From Rathayibacter sp. VKM Ac-2760 (GTDB lineage: Bacteria; Actinomycetota; Actinomycetes; Actinomycetales; Microbacteriaceae): DNA of 64,000 nucleotides. The DNA lies in the NCBI RefSeq assembly GCF_009834185.1, contig NZ_CP047173.1, positions 1,674,001-1,738,000 of the forward strand, read 5' to 3'. The notes beneath the pieces are model-generated. The model saw nothing but the letters and a program-made list of their open reading frames with translations. It was not told the origin of the DNA and did no database searches. The position numbers were made by a program, and so were the translations under genes. Below are positions 1 through 7,864 of this stretch, in pieces (within the stretch, counting starts at the first letter, position 1; each line of letters starts with the position of its first letter).

Positions 1-885
1 CGGCGGCCGAACGGTGCCGCGCTGCGCTTCCCCTCCGCCTTCCGCGCGACGATCGACGGCATCGTCCGCACTCTTCGCGAGCGCCGGATCGACGCGGTCG
101 TCGGCTTCGGCGGCTACGCGGCCGCGCCCGCCTATCTCGCCGCCCGGCGCGCCGGGATCCCCTTCGTGGTGCACGAGGCCAACGCCCGGCCGGGCCTCGC
201 CAACCGGCTCGGCGCCCGCTTCACCCCCTTCGTCGGCGTCGCCTTCGAGGGCACGCCGCTGCGGAACGCGCAGGTCGTCGGCATGCCGCTGCGCCGCGAG
301 ATCGCGCAGCTGGACCGCGCGGCCGCGCGCGACGAGGCGATGGCCGCCTTCGGTCTCGATCCCGCGCGCCGGACCCTGCTCGTCACCGGCGGCTCGCTCG
401 GCGCCCGGCGGATCAACGCGACCGTGCACGCGAGTGCCTCCGCTCTGGTCGCGACCGGGTTCCAGGTCCTGCACATCACCGGCGACCGCGCCGAGATCAC
501 CGACCCCGGCGTCCCCGGCTACCACCTGCTGGCCTACTGCGACCGGATGGACCTCGCCCTCGCCGCCGCCGACGTCGCCGTCTCCCGCGCGGGAGCCGCC
601 ACGGTGAGCGAGCTCAGCGCTCTGGGCCTGCCCGCGGTCTACGTGCCCTACCCGGTCGGCAACGGCGAGCAGCGCTTCAACGCCCGCGGCGTCGTCGAGG
701 CTCGCGGCGCGCTCCTCGTCGAGGACGCGGCGTTCACGCCGTCCTGGGTCGCGAGCGACCTGGTGCCGCTCCTGCGGGACGCTCCGCAGCTCGCCGAGAT
801 GGGGCGCCGCGCCGCGTCCGTCGGCGTGCGCGACGGCTCGGGTCGGCTGGTCGACCTCATCGGGTCCGGACTCCGTCCGCGCTGA
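1..885 (+). CDS. murG: MurG, UDP-GlcNAc:lipid I N-acetylglucosaminyltransferase (5' truncated)
   Basis: The reading frame is open from the first base of the window, so the start lies upstream and about 294 C-terminal residues are visible; the family is usually about 360 long, so roughly 70 residues are missing. MurG is a membrane-associated GT28 enzyme that adds GlcNAc to lipid I to make lipid II. Visible signatures are VVGFGGYAAAPAYLAA at the N-domain edge, GGSLGARRIN for UDP binding, and SRAGAATVSELSALGLPAVY in the donor-binding C domain. It is followed 81 nt later by murC, the standard dcw order, which supports the call. The only odd point is the truncation by the window edge. Confidence 0.96.
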   Translation, partial: RRPNGAALRFPSAFRATIDGIVRTLRERRIDAVVGFGGYAAAPAYLAARRAGIPFVVHEANARPGLANRLGARFTPFVGVAFEGTPLRNAQVVGMPLRREIAQLDRAAARDEAMAAFGLDPARRTLLVTGGSLGARRINATVHASASALVATGFQVLHITGDRAEITDPGVPGYHLLAYCDRMDLALAAADVAVSRAGAATVSELSALGLPAVYVPYPVGNGEQRFNARGVVEARGALLVEDAAFTPSWVASDLVPLLRDAPQLAEMGRRAASVGVRDGSGRLVDLIGSGLRPR

Positions 886-966
886 TCCCTGCGCGGTTAA
901 ACTGATCCCTTCGCCCGGCCTGCGGCACCCCGCCCGCCGAGCCGAACACCCGAAAGCGAGAGCCCC

Positions 967-2379
967 GTGATCAAGCCCGACCTCGGCATCACCGTCCCCG
1001 ACGAGCTCGGCTCGGTCCACTTCATCGGCATCGGCGGGTCGGGGATGAGCGGGATCGCGCGCCTGTTCCACCGCGCCGGCCACCGGGTGACCGGGTCGGA
1101 CGTGCGCGAGTCGCACCCGATCGAGCAGCTCCGCGAGCTGGGCGTCCCCGTCGCCATCGGCCACGACGCCGCGAACCTCGGCGACGCCGAGGCCGTCGTC
1201 GTCACCTCCGCGCTCTGGCCGGACAACCCCGAGTACCTGCTGGCGAAGGAGCGCGGCCTGCCCGTCCTGCACCGCTCGCAGGCGCTCGCCTGGCTCGTCC
1301 GAGGCAAGCGCCTGGTCGCCGTGGCCGGCGCTCACGGCAAGACCACCTCGACCGGCATGATCGTCACCGGTCTGCTCGGCCTCGACGCCGACCCGAGCTT
1401 CGTCAACGGCGGCATCATCGAGGGGCTCGGCACCTCCTCCGCCGCGGGCTCGGGCGAGGTCTTCGTCGTCGAGGCGGACGAGTCCGACGGCAGCTTCCTG
1501 CTCTACGACACCGCGGTCTCGCTCGTCACCAACGTCGACCCCGATCACCTCGACCACTACGGCTCGCTCGAGGCGTTCGAGGAGGCGTTCGTCACCTTCA
1601 CCTCAAGCGCGCGCGAGCTGGTCGTGATCTCCTCCGACGACGCGGGTGCCGTCAGCGTCACCCGCCGCATCGACGGACCGCGAGTCCTCACCTTCGGCGA
1701 GGCGGAGGGATCGGACGTCCGCGTCGTCGACCTCGAGCTGGTCGGCCCGGTCGGCTTCACCGTCGAGTACGAGAGCCGCCGCTACACGACCCGCCTGCGC
1801 ATCCCCGGCCGCCACAACGCGATCAACGCGGCCGGCGCCTTCGCCGTGCTGGTCGGCCTCGGCTTCGAGCCGGCGCCCGCCCTCGCGGCGATCTCCGAGT
1901 TCGGCGGCACGGAGCGCCGCTTCGAGCTGCACGGCGCCGTCCGCGGCGTGAGCGTCTACGACGACTACGCGCACCACCCGACCGAGGTCGCCGCCGCCCT
2001 GTCCGCCGCGCGCACCGTCGTCGGCACCGGCCGGATCATCGCGGTGCACCAGCCGCACCTCTACAGCCGCACCCGCCTCTTCGCCCGCGAGTTCGCCGAG
2101 GCGCTGGAGCAGTATGCGGACGAGACGATCGTGCTCGACGTCTACGGTGCGCGCGAGGATCCGGAGCCCGGCGTCACCGGCGCCCTCGTCAGCGAGAAGT
2201 TCCGGGACCCGTCGCACGTGTCCTTCCTCGCCGACTGGCAGGACGCCGCCCGGCGCACCGCCGAGGTCGCGCGCGAGGGTGACTTCGTGATCACCCTCGG
2301 CTGCGGCGACGTCTACCGGATCATCCCGCAGCTGCTCGAGTCGCTCGGGGCGAGCGAGGACGCGCCGGTCGCCCGATGA
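967..2379 (+). CDS. murC: MurC, UDP-N-acetylmuramate-L-alanine ligase
   Basis: This cytoplasmic ligase joins L-alanine to UDP-MurNAc using ATP, the first step of stem-peptide assembly. The protein has 470 residues, normal for the family. An N-terminal Rossmann motif GIGGSGMSGIARLFHRAGH binds the UDP-sugar; AVAGAHGKTTSTGMI is the P-loop of Mur ligases; NVDPDHLDHYGS lies in the central domain; YDDYAHHPTEV is in the C-terminal domain. A GTG start is chosen with GAAAGCGAGAG just upstream as ribosome site. The 81-nt gap after murG contains TAAACT at 898-903, a possible -10 box, so murC could have its own promoter. Its stop overlaps the ftsQ start (ATGA), which indicates translational coupling. Confidence 0.97.
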   Translation: MIKPDLGITVPDELGSVHFIGIGGSGMSGIARLFHRAGHRVTGSDVRESHPIEQLRELGVPVAIGHDAANLGDAEAVVVTSALWPDNPEYLLAKERGLPVLHRSQALAWLVRGKRLVAVAGAHGKTTSTGMIVTGLLGLDADPSFVNGGIIEGLGTSSAAGSGEVFVVEADESDGSFLLYDTAVSLVTNVDPDHLDHYGSLEAFEEAFVTFTSSARELVVISSDDAGAVSVTRRIDGPRVLTFGEAEGSDVRVVDLELVGPVGFTVEYESRRYTTRLRIPGRHNAINAAGAFAVLVGLGFEPAPALAAISEFGGTERRFELHGAVRGVSVYDDYAHHPTEVAAALSAARTVVGTGRIIAVHQPHLYSRTRLFAREFAEALEQYADETIVLDVYGAREDPEPGVTGALVSEKFRDPSHVSFLADWQDAARRTAEVAREGDFVITLGCGDVYRIIPQLLESLGASEDAPVAR

Positions 2380-3491
2380 AGCGGCCGGACGGCGTGCGGC
2401 CCCCCAGCGGCGCCCGGCCACCCGTCGCCCGCCCGGAGCGTGCGGGCGACGGCGATCACGCCACCGAGCCGATCACCCTCACGACCCCGCTGACGCTGCG
2501 GGTGACGCCCGAGCCCCGGAGCATCGCGGGCAAGCAGCAGGCGGAGCGCCTGAGGGCGGAGAAGGCGCAGGCGGAGAAGGCGGAGAAGACGCAGGCGGAG
2601 AAGGCTCAGCCCACGAAGGCTCAGCCCGCGAAGACACCGCCCCTGAAGACACCGGCCGCTAAGAGCCCGCCCTCGCCCGCCGAGAAGCCGCGCCTCCGGC
2701 TCCCGCGTGTCGCACTGCCCGGCGCCGAGCGCCGCTCCGTCGCGCGGGCCGGGCGCGAGCGCCGTCGCTTCGAGCGCGGCGAGGTCCGCCGCTTCACCAA
2801 GCGCGCGCGCCGCCGCCGCACCATCGCGCTCGTCACCGCCGGCTCGCTCGCCCTCCTGGCGCTGGTGGTCGCGGTCGCCGCCTACTCGCCGCTGATGGCG
2901 GTCAAGACCATAGAGATCTCCGGGACGCAGCGCGTCAGCGCCCAGGCCATCCAGGACTCCCTCGACGACCAGGTCGGCGTGCCGCTCACCCTCGTCGATC
3001 GCGCGGCGATCGGGCGCGTGCTCGGCAGCTACCCGCTGGTGCGGAGCTACTCCGTGCAGACGCGCCCGCCGAGCACCCTCGTGGTCAGCGTCGTCGAGCG
3101 GACGCCGGTCGCCGTGATCGCCGACGGCGCCGAGTTCGACCTCGTCGATCCTGCGGGCGTGGTGATCGAGACGGCGCCCGCCGCGCAGGAGGGCTATCCG
3201 CTGCTCAGCACCCCGACGGGCTCGGCCTCGGGCGCCGCGTTCCGCGCGACGGCCCGGGTGCTGCTCACCCTGCCGGACACGCTCGAGGGGCAGGTCGCCT
3301 CCGCCGCCGCCACCACCGGTGACGACGTCTCGCTGACGCTGACGAACGGCTCGGTCGTCCTCTGGGGCGGCTCGGAGGACTCCGCGCTCAAGGCGGTCGT
3401 GCTGGACAAGCTGATGGCGGCCACCGATCCCGCGACCGTCGCCTCCTACGACGTCTCGTCGCCCCAGGCGGCCGTCGTCGCCCGGCGGTGA
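2376..3491 (+). CDS. ftsQ: FtsQ/DivIB-like cell division protein
   Basis: FtsQ is a bitopic divisome protein linking early and late division proteins. The 371-residue product has a long cytoplasmic N-terminus, about 145 residues, of which residues 53-85 are a Lys/Ala/Glu/Gln-rich imperfect repeat (KAQAEKAEKTQAEKAQ). A strongly basic stretch follows, then one membrane helix at about 150-172 (IALVTAGSLALLALVVAVAA). Next come a POTRA domain (MAVKTIEISGTQRVSAQAI) and an FtsQ/DivIB beta domain. The ATG overlaps the murC stop by 4 nt. The position between murC and ftsZ is the expected dcw order (ddl is absent here). The unusually long basic tail is typical of actinobacterial FtsQ, although this Lys-rich repeat is striking. 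Confidence 0.93.
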   Translation: MKRPDGVRPPSGARPPVARPERAGDGDHATEPITLTTPLTLRVTPEPRSIAGKQQAERLRAEKAQAEKAEKTQAEKAQPTKAQPAKTPPLKTPAAKSPPSPAEKPRLRLPRVALPGAERRSVARAGRERRRFERGEVRRFTKRARRRRTIALVTAGSLALLALVVAVAAYSPLMAVKTIEISGTQRVSAQAIQDSLDDQVGVPLTLVDRAAIGRVLGSYPLVRSYSVQTRPPSTLVVSVVERTPVAVIADGAEFDLVDPAGVVIETAPAAQEGYPLLSTPTGSASGAAFRATARVLLTLPDTLEGQVASAAATTGDDVSLTLTNGSVVLWGGSEDSALKAVVLDKLMAATDPATVASYDVSSPQAAVVARR

Positions 3492-3624
3492 GCTAACCGG
3501 CGCGATCGAGCGGCGCTGCGGACGGATCCGCAGGGCTCTTTCCCGATTGCGGGCGTGTCTGTCGCGGGGCGGCGCGCACTCCGCCTACCGTCGACCCCGT
3601 ACCCCAAATGCATACTCAGCATAA

Positions 3625-3651
3625 CTTTAAGCCTCAACTACAGGTTTAAGG
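3625..3651. promoter_or_regulatory. imperfect inverted repeat upstream of ftsZ (candidate operator or leader structure)
   Basis: CTTTAAGCCT and AGGTTTAAGG form two 10-nt arms, 8 of 10 positions symmetric, around CAACTAC. The element is 22-48 nt before the ftsZ GTG, in an AT-richer patch that stands out in the otherwise GC-rich 181-nt ftsQ-ftsZ gap. CATACT at 3611-3616 is a plausible -10 box just upstream. It could be an operator, a +1-proximal element or a 5'UTR hairpin; the sequence does not say which. Confidence 0.45.
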
Positions 3652-3672
3652 TTCAGCCCGGAGGCCGGACAC

Positions 3673-4833
3673 GTGACTTCAAACCAGAACTACCTCGCCG
3701 TGATCAAGGTCGTCGGCATCGGCGGTGGCGGCGTCAACGCTGTCAACCGCATGATCGAGCTCGGCCTCCGCGGCGTCGAGTTCATCGCGATCAACACCGA
3801 CGCGCAGGCGCTCCTGCTCAGCGACGCCGACGTCAAGCTCGACGTCGGCCGCGAGCTGACCCGCGGACTCGGCGCCGGCGCCGACCCCGAGGTCGGGCGC
3901 CGCGCCGCCGAGGACCACGCGGAGGAGATCGAGGAGGTGCTCGCGGGCGCCGACATGGTCTTCGTCACCGCGGGCGAGGGCGGCGGCACCGGAACCGGCG
4001 GCGCGCCCGTCGTGGCGCGCATCGCGAAGTCGATCGGCGCGCTCACCATCGGTGTCGTCACCAAGCCCTTCGGCTTCGAGGGCCGCCGCCGCCAGACCCA
4101 GGCCGAGGCGGGTGTCGCGACCCTGAAGAACGAGGTCGACACCCTCATCGTCGTCCCCAACGACCGCCTGCTCGAGATCAGCGACCGCGGCATCTCGATG
4201 CTCGAGGCGTTCGCGACCGCCGACCAGGTCCTCCTCGCCGGTGTCCAGGGCATCACCGACCTGATCACCACCCCGGGTCTGATCAACCTCGACTTCGCCG
4301 ACGTCAAGTCGGTCATGCAGGGCGCCGGCTCCGCGCTGATGGGCATCGGCTCCTCGCGGGGCGCCGACAGGGCGATCAAGGCGGCCGAGCTGGCCGTCGC
4401 CTCGCCGCTGCTCGAGGCCAGCATCGACGGCGCGCACGGCGTGCTGCTCTCGATCCAGGGCGGGTCCAACCTCGGCATCTTCGAGATCAACGACGCGGCG
4501 CGCCTGGTCCAGGAGGCGGTGCACCCGGAGGCGAACATCATCTTCGGCGCCGTCATCGACGACACGCTCGGCGACGAGGTGCGCGTCACGGTCATCGCGG
4601 CCGGCTTCGACGGCGGGGAGCCCGGCGCGACCGGCCCTGCGGCCGTCGCGCAGCCGCGTCCGCAGCAGAGCCTGCCCGCCGAGTCGAGCGCCGAGCCTGC
4701 GCCCGCCCCGGCGCCCGCTCCCTCCGCCGGATCGATCTGGTCGAGCACTCCGGTGGCCGCGCCGGCTCCGGTCGCCGACCCGTCGTTCGACGACGACGAG
4801 AGCGACCTCGACATCCCCGACTTCCTCAAGTAG
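3673..4833 (+). CDS. ftsZ: FtsZ, tubulin-like cell division GTPase
   Basis: FtsZ polymerises into the cytokinetic Z-ring. The 386-residue protein has the GIGGGGVNAVNRMIE nucleotide-binding start, the tubulin signature GEGGGTGTGGAPVVA, the NDRLLEI and T7-loop regions (NLDFADVKSVM), a Pro/Ala-rich disordered linker at about 320-370, and the conserved C-terminal peptide ending LDIPDFLK that binds SepF and other partners. The GTG start follows GGAGG at 3659-3663. The 181-nt upstream gap is the longest in the dcw part and carries a candidate promoter and inverted repeat, consistent with separate control of ftsZ. The next gene starts 5 nt after its stop. Confidence 0.98.
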   Translation: MTSNQNYLAVIKVVGIGGGGVNAVNRMIELGLRGVEFIAINTDAQALLLSDADVKLDVGRELTRGLGAGADPEVGRRAAEDHAEEIEEVLAGADMVFVTAGEGGGTGTGGAPVVARIAKSIGALTIGVVTKPFGFEGRRRQTQAEAGVATLKNEVDTLIVVPNDRLLEISDRGISMLEAFATADQVLLAGVQGITDLITTPGLINLDFADVKSVMQGAGSALMGIGSSRGADRAIKAAELAVASPLLEASIDGAHGVLLSIQGGSNLGIFEINDAARLVQEAVHPEANIIFGAVIDDTLGDEVRVTVIAAGFDGGEPGATGPAAVAQPRPQQSLPAESSAEPAPAPAPAPSAGSIWSSTPVAAPAPVADPSFDDDESDLDIPDFLK

Positions 4834-4838
4834 TCGCC

Positions 4839-5531
4839 GTGGTGGATCGCGAGCTGGCCGAGCGCTGGGCGTCGGTGACCGGGCAGGTCGCCGATGCCGC
4901 GCGCTCGGCCGGCCGCGACCCGTCGGAGCTGACCACGATCGTGGTCACGAAGTACCACCCGGTCTCCCTCCTGCGCGACCTGCTCGAGCTCGGCGCCGTC
5001 GACTTCGGCGAGAACCGTCACCAGGAGGCGCAGGAGAAGTCCGTCGAGCTCGCGGGCACGGCGGCGCGCTGGCACTTCATCGGCCAGCTGCAGAGCAAGA
5101 AGGCGCGCCAGGTGAGGCGCTACGCGAGCTCGATCCACTCCGTCGACCGGCTCGCCCTCGTGCCGCTGCTCGACGCGGGCGCTCCGGAGCCCGGGGAGTC
5201 GCCGCTCGACGTCTTCCTGCAGGTCAACCTCACCGACGACCCCGCGCGCGGGGGAGCGGCTCCCGACGAGGTCGAGCCGCTCGTGGAGGCGCTGGCAGGC
5301 GCCGCCGGGCTCGCCCTGCGCGGCGTGATGGCCGTCGCTCCGCTCGGCGAGGAGCCCCGCCCCGCCTTCGCCCGGCTGCGCACGATCGCCGACCGGGTGC
5401 GCGCGATCGAACCGTCGGCGACCGCGATCTCCGCCGGCATGTCGCACGACTTCGCCGAGGCGATCGCCGAGGGTGCGACACACCTGCGAATCGGATCGGC
5501 AATCACCGGCAATCGGCCCGCCCGCCCGTAG
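4839..5531 (+). CDS. YggS/PLPBP-family pyridoxal-phosphate-binding protein
   Basis: This family binds PLP on a single TIM-barrel-like domain. It acts in PLP and amino-acid homeostasis rather than as a classical enzyme. The protein has about 230 residues. The PLP lysine lies in VVTKYHPVSLLRDLLELG, followed by the family motif DFGENRHQEAQEK, then WHFIGQLQSKKARQV, and the C-terminal MSHDFAEAIAEGATHLRIGS phosphate-binding loop. Two in-frame GTG codons (4839 and 4842) directly follow the ftsZ stop; no ribosome site is visible, so translation probably couples to ftsZ. The ftsZ-yggS-sepF order is standard in Gram-positive dcw clusters. TAGCCT overlapping its stop codon is a likely -10 box for sepF. 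Confidence 0.93.
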   Translation: MVDRELAERWASVTGQVADAARSAGRDPSELTTIVVTKYHPVSLLRDLLELGAVDFGENRHQEAQEKSVELAGTAARWHFIGQLQSKKARQVRRYASSIHSVDRLALVPLLDAGAPEPGESPLDVFLQVNLTDDPARGGAAPDEVEPLVEALAGAAGLALRGVMAVAPLGEEPRPAFARLRTIADRVRAIEPSATAISAGMSHDFAEAIAEGATHLRIGSAITGNRPARP

Positions 5532-5579
5532 CCTCGTCGTGACCCAGCTGTGGGTGAGACGACAACACGGAGGACACTG

Positions 5580-6098
5580 ATGGCCAACCCGCTGAAGAAG
5601 ACGATGGTGTACCTCGGACTCGCCGACGAAGAGGTCGAGTACGAGCGCGCCGAGACCGTCGAGGCGGCCCCCGCCACCGCGCACCGCGCACCGGTCTCGC
5701 CCGTGCAGCCGGTCCCGCCGGTCGAGCAGGCTCCGCAGCAGCAGCCCCGCGCGACGGTCACCCCGCTCCGCAAGCCCACCCCCCAGACCCCGAAGGCGAC
5801 GGCACACGCTGAGATGAACGAGATCCTCACCGTCCACCCCAAGCAGTACCGCGACGCGCAGGTCATCGCGGAGAACTTCCGCGACGGCATCCCCGTCATC
5901 ATCAACCTCTCGCAGATGAGCGATGCGGACGCCCGCCGACTGATCGACTTCGCCAGCGGCCTCTCGCAGGGCCTCTACGGCCGGATCGAGCGCGTCACGA
6001 GCAAGGTCTTCCTGCTCTCGCCGTCGCACATCACGGTCGCCGGCGATTCTGCCTCCGCCGAGAGCGACGCCGACGCGTCGTTCTTCGCGAAGTCCTGA
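5580..6098 (+). CDS. sepF: SepF, FtsZ-anchoring cell division protein
   Basis: SepF tethers FtsZ to the membrane and is essential for cytokinesis in many actinobacteria. The 172-residue protein begins MANPLKKTMVYLGLADEE, the amphipathic membrane-binding segment. A Pro/Gln-rich linker (about 30-75) follows, then the DUF552 SepF core with VHPKQYRDAQVIAENFRDG and the helix MSDADARRLIDFASGL. The ATG at 5580 is preferred over the in-frame GTG at 5550 because GGAGGA lies 5-10 nt upstream and the MANPLKK start matches the family. It sits between yggS and yggT as in other actinobacterial dcw clusters. Confidence 0.95.
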   Translation: MANPLKKTMVYLGLADEEVEYERAETVEAAPATAHRAPVSPVQPVPPVEQAPQQQPRATVTPLRKPTPQTPKATAHAEMNEILTVHPKQYRDAQVIAENFRDGIPVIINLSQMSDADARRLIDFASGLSQGLYGRIERVTSKVFLLSPSHITVAGDSASAESDADASFFAKS

Positions 6099-6119
6099 TC
6101 CCGGGAGCCCTGTCGTTCG

Positions 6120-6425
6120 GTGAGCTCCGTCATCTCGCTTCTCGGGAGCGTCCTCTACTTCGCTCTGCTCCTGTACTTCTTCGCCATGTGGGCGAGGTTC
6201 GTCCTCGATCTCGTCCGCGTGATCCGGCGGGAGTGGCGCCCCCGCGGTGCCGGGCTCGTCGCGGCCGAGACCGTCTACACGGTCACGGACCCGCCGATCT
6301 CGTTCTTCCGCCGTGTCATCAAGCCGGTGTCGATCGGCCCGATCGCCCTCGACTTCGGCTGGAGCCTGACCATGCTCTGCGTGATCGTGGGCATGTACAT
6401 CGCCCAGTGGCTCCAGCGGGTCTGA
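6120..6425 (+). CDS. YggT-family integral membrane protein
   Basis: A 101-residue protein with two hydrophobic segments: about residues 3-27 (VISLLGSVLYFALLLYFFAM) and 75-97 (FGWSLTMLCVIVGMYIAQWL). They flank a basic amphipathic region containing VTDPPISFFRRVIKP, a hallmark of the YggT family. Function is not settled; the gene is almost always found between sepF and divIVA in actinobacteria, suggesting a role in polar growth or division. The GTG start is preceded by CGGGAGCC. It follows sepF by 21 nt, probably in one transcript. Confidence 0.9.
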   Translation: MSSVISLLGSVLYFALLLYFFAMWARFVLDLVRVIRREWRPRGAGLVAAETVYTVTDPPISFFRRVIKPVSIGPIALDFGWSLTMLCVIVGMYIAQWLQRV

Positions 6426-6621
6426 GTCCCGTCGGCCGCTCGGGTGTCCGCCGAGTCCCGGCCGCCCCTGTATCGTGGGCGGCGACCTGAACGTTCCCCG
6501 CGGTGCGCGCACTGCGCCCCGCGCTCGCAGTTGCTAGCGTTAGTCGTTGCCGGCGAAGCAGTGCCGGCGGCAGTCGAACGTTGTTGAACGTGTACCTACT
6601 TGAAATCGAAGGTGGAAAGCC
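6426..6621 (+). promoter_or_regulatory. divIVA upstream region with candidate promoter
   Basis: A 196-nt gap between the yggT-like gene and divIVA is long for this cluster and carries AT-richer patches, including TGTATCGT near 6469 and the segment 6590-6612. GAAGGTGGAAAG directly before the divIVA ATG is a strong ribosome site. No ORF is convincing here. An independent promoter for the abundant DivIVA protein is likely but its exact boxes are not clear. Confidence 0.4.
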
Positions 6622-7281
6622 ATGGCGCTCACTCCCGAAGATGTTGTCAATAAGCGGTTCCAGCCGACCAAGTTCCGCGAGGGATACGACCAGGACGAGG
6701 TCGACGACTTCCTCGATGAGGTCGTCGTGGAGTTGCGTCGCCTGAACCAGGAGAACGAGGAGCTGCGCCAGCGCCTCTCCTCGGGCGGCGACTCCCGCCC
6801 CGTGGACGCCCCGGTGGCGAGCACCCCGGCCCCCGCGCCGGTGGTCGACGAGGCGCCCGCTGCGGAGCCGGAGCCCGAGCCCGAGCCGGAGCCCACCCCG
6901 GCTCCTGCCCCGGTCGCCGCTCCCGCCGCCTCGCAGTCGGCCCCGGTCGACGAGGCCGAGAGCTCCAGCGGACTCCTGCAGCTCGCCCGCCGTCTCCACG
7001 AGGAGCACGTCCGCGAGGGCGCCGAGAAGCGCGACGCGCTCGTCGCCGAGGGCCGTGCCACCGCCGCGCGCATCGTCGCCGAGGCCGAGGCCAAGCAGCG
7101 TGCCCAGGTCGCGAAGCTCGAGGAGGAGCGCGCGACGGTCGAGCACCGCATCGACGAGCTCCGCACCTTCGAGCGCGAGTACCGCCAGAAGCTGAAGAGC
7201 TACATCGAGGGCCAGCTCCGCGACCTCGACACCCAGCCGGTGTCGGCCGAGTCGTCCTCGTTCCCCGGCTTTGGGGCGTAG
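6622..7281 (+). CDS. divIVA: DivIVA/Wag31, polar growth scaffold
   Basis: Wag31 is a coiled-coil protein that recognises curved membrane at cell poles and recruits the elongation machinery in actinobacteria. The 219-residue product opens with MALTPEDVVNKRFQPTKFRE and YDQDEVDDFLDEVVVELRRL, the lipid-binding domain and first coiled coil. An acidic Pro/Glu linker (a run of EP repeats, about residues 75-100) follows, then a long Glu/Arg/Ala-rich coiled coil (about 112-205). The strong Shine-Dalgarno sequence GGTGGAAAG supports the ATG. The last codons overlap the lspA start, giving translational coupling. Length is somewhat shorter than mycobacterial Wag31 (about 260), mainly in the linker. Confidence 0.95.
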   Translation: MALTPEDVVNKRFQPTKFREGYDQDEVDDFLDEVVVELRRLNQENEELRQRLSSGGDSRPVDAPVASTPAPAPVVDEAPAAEPEPEPEPEPTPAPAPVAAPAASQSAPVDEAESSSGLLQLARRLHEEHVREGAEKRDALVAEGRATAARIVAEAEAKQRAQVAKLEEERATVEHRIDELRTFEREYRQKLKSYIEGQLRDLDTQPVSAESSSFPGFGA

Positions 7282-7864
7282 CACCACCGCAGCGAACGTC
7301 AGGCCGAGGGTGCTCGTCACCCTCGGCCTCGTTGCGCTCGCGGTGTTCGCGATCGATCAGACCGCGAAGCACCTCGTCACCACCGGGCTCACGCTCGGTG
7401 AGGACGTGCACGTCCTCGGTGACGTGCTGATCTTCCACTACGTGAAGAACCCCGGAGCCGCGTTCTCGCTCGCGAGCGGCTCCACCTGGATCTTCTCGAT
7501 CATCGCCGCGTGCGTGGTGGTGGCGGTGATCTGGTTCGCCCGGCGGATCCGCTCCACGGCCTGGGCGCTGTTCTTCGGCCTCCTGCTCGGCGGGACGCTC
7601 GGGAACCTGTTCGACCGGCTGTTCCGAGAGCCGTCGTTCGGCCTCGGCCACGTGGTCGACTTCATCTTCACACCGTGGCTGCTCCCGGCGATCTACAACG
7701 TCGCCGACATCGCGATCTGCACGGCCATGGGCCTCTTCGTGATCCTCAGCCTGCGGGGCGTGAACCTCGACGGGACGCGGACCTCGCGGAAGGCCGAGCA
7801 GGCCGCCGCGGAGGACGGCGCGGACACCGACGCCGTCGACTCCGAACCGCGCGGCGGCGCCTGA
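7271..7864 (+). CDS. lspA: LspA, prolipoprotein signal peptidase II
   Basis: LspA removes signal peptides from diacylglyceryl prolipoproteins in the membrane; the window encodes at least one clear substrate, the CtaC lipoprotein-type signal. The 197-residue protein has four membrane helices and the catalytic aspartates in GTLGNLFDRLFR and YNVADIAICTAMG, plus the VKNPGAAFS motif. A TTG start at 7271 overlaps divIVA by 11 nt; a later GTG near 7310 would shorten it by about 13 residues, so the start is uncertain. A hydrophilic Glu/Ala-rich tail ends the protein. Its stop overlaps the next ATG by 1 nt. Confidence 0.93.
   Translation: MGRSTTAANVRPRVLVTLGLVALAVFAIDQTAKHLVTTGLTLGEDVHVLGDVLIFHYVKNPGAAFSLASGSTWIFSIIAACVVVAVIWFARRIRSTAWALFFGLLLGGTLGNLFDRLFREPSFGLGHVVDFIFTPWLLPAIYNVADIAICTAMGLFVILSLRGVNLDGTRTSRKAEQAAAEDGADTDAVDSEPRGGA

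Noticed and set aside
3690..6512. 940-residue - strand frame opposite ftsZ, yggS and sepF
   Set aside because: Shadow frame; the + strand genes are certain.
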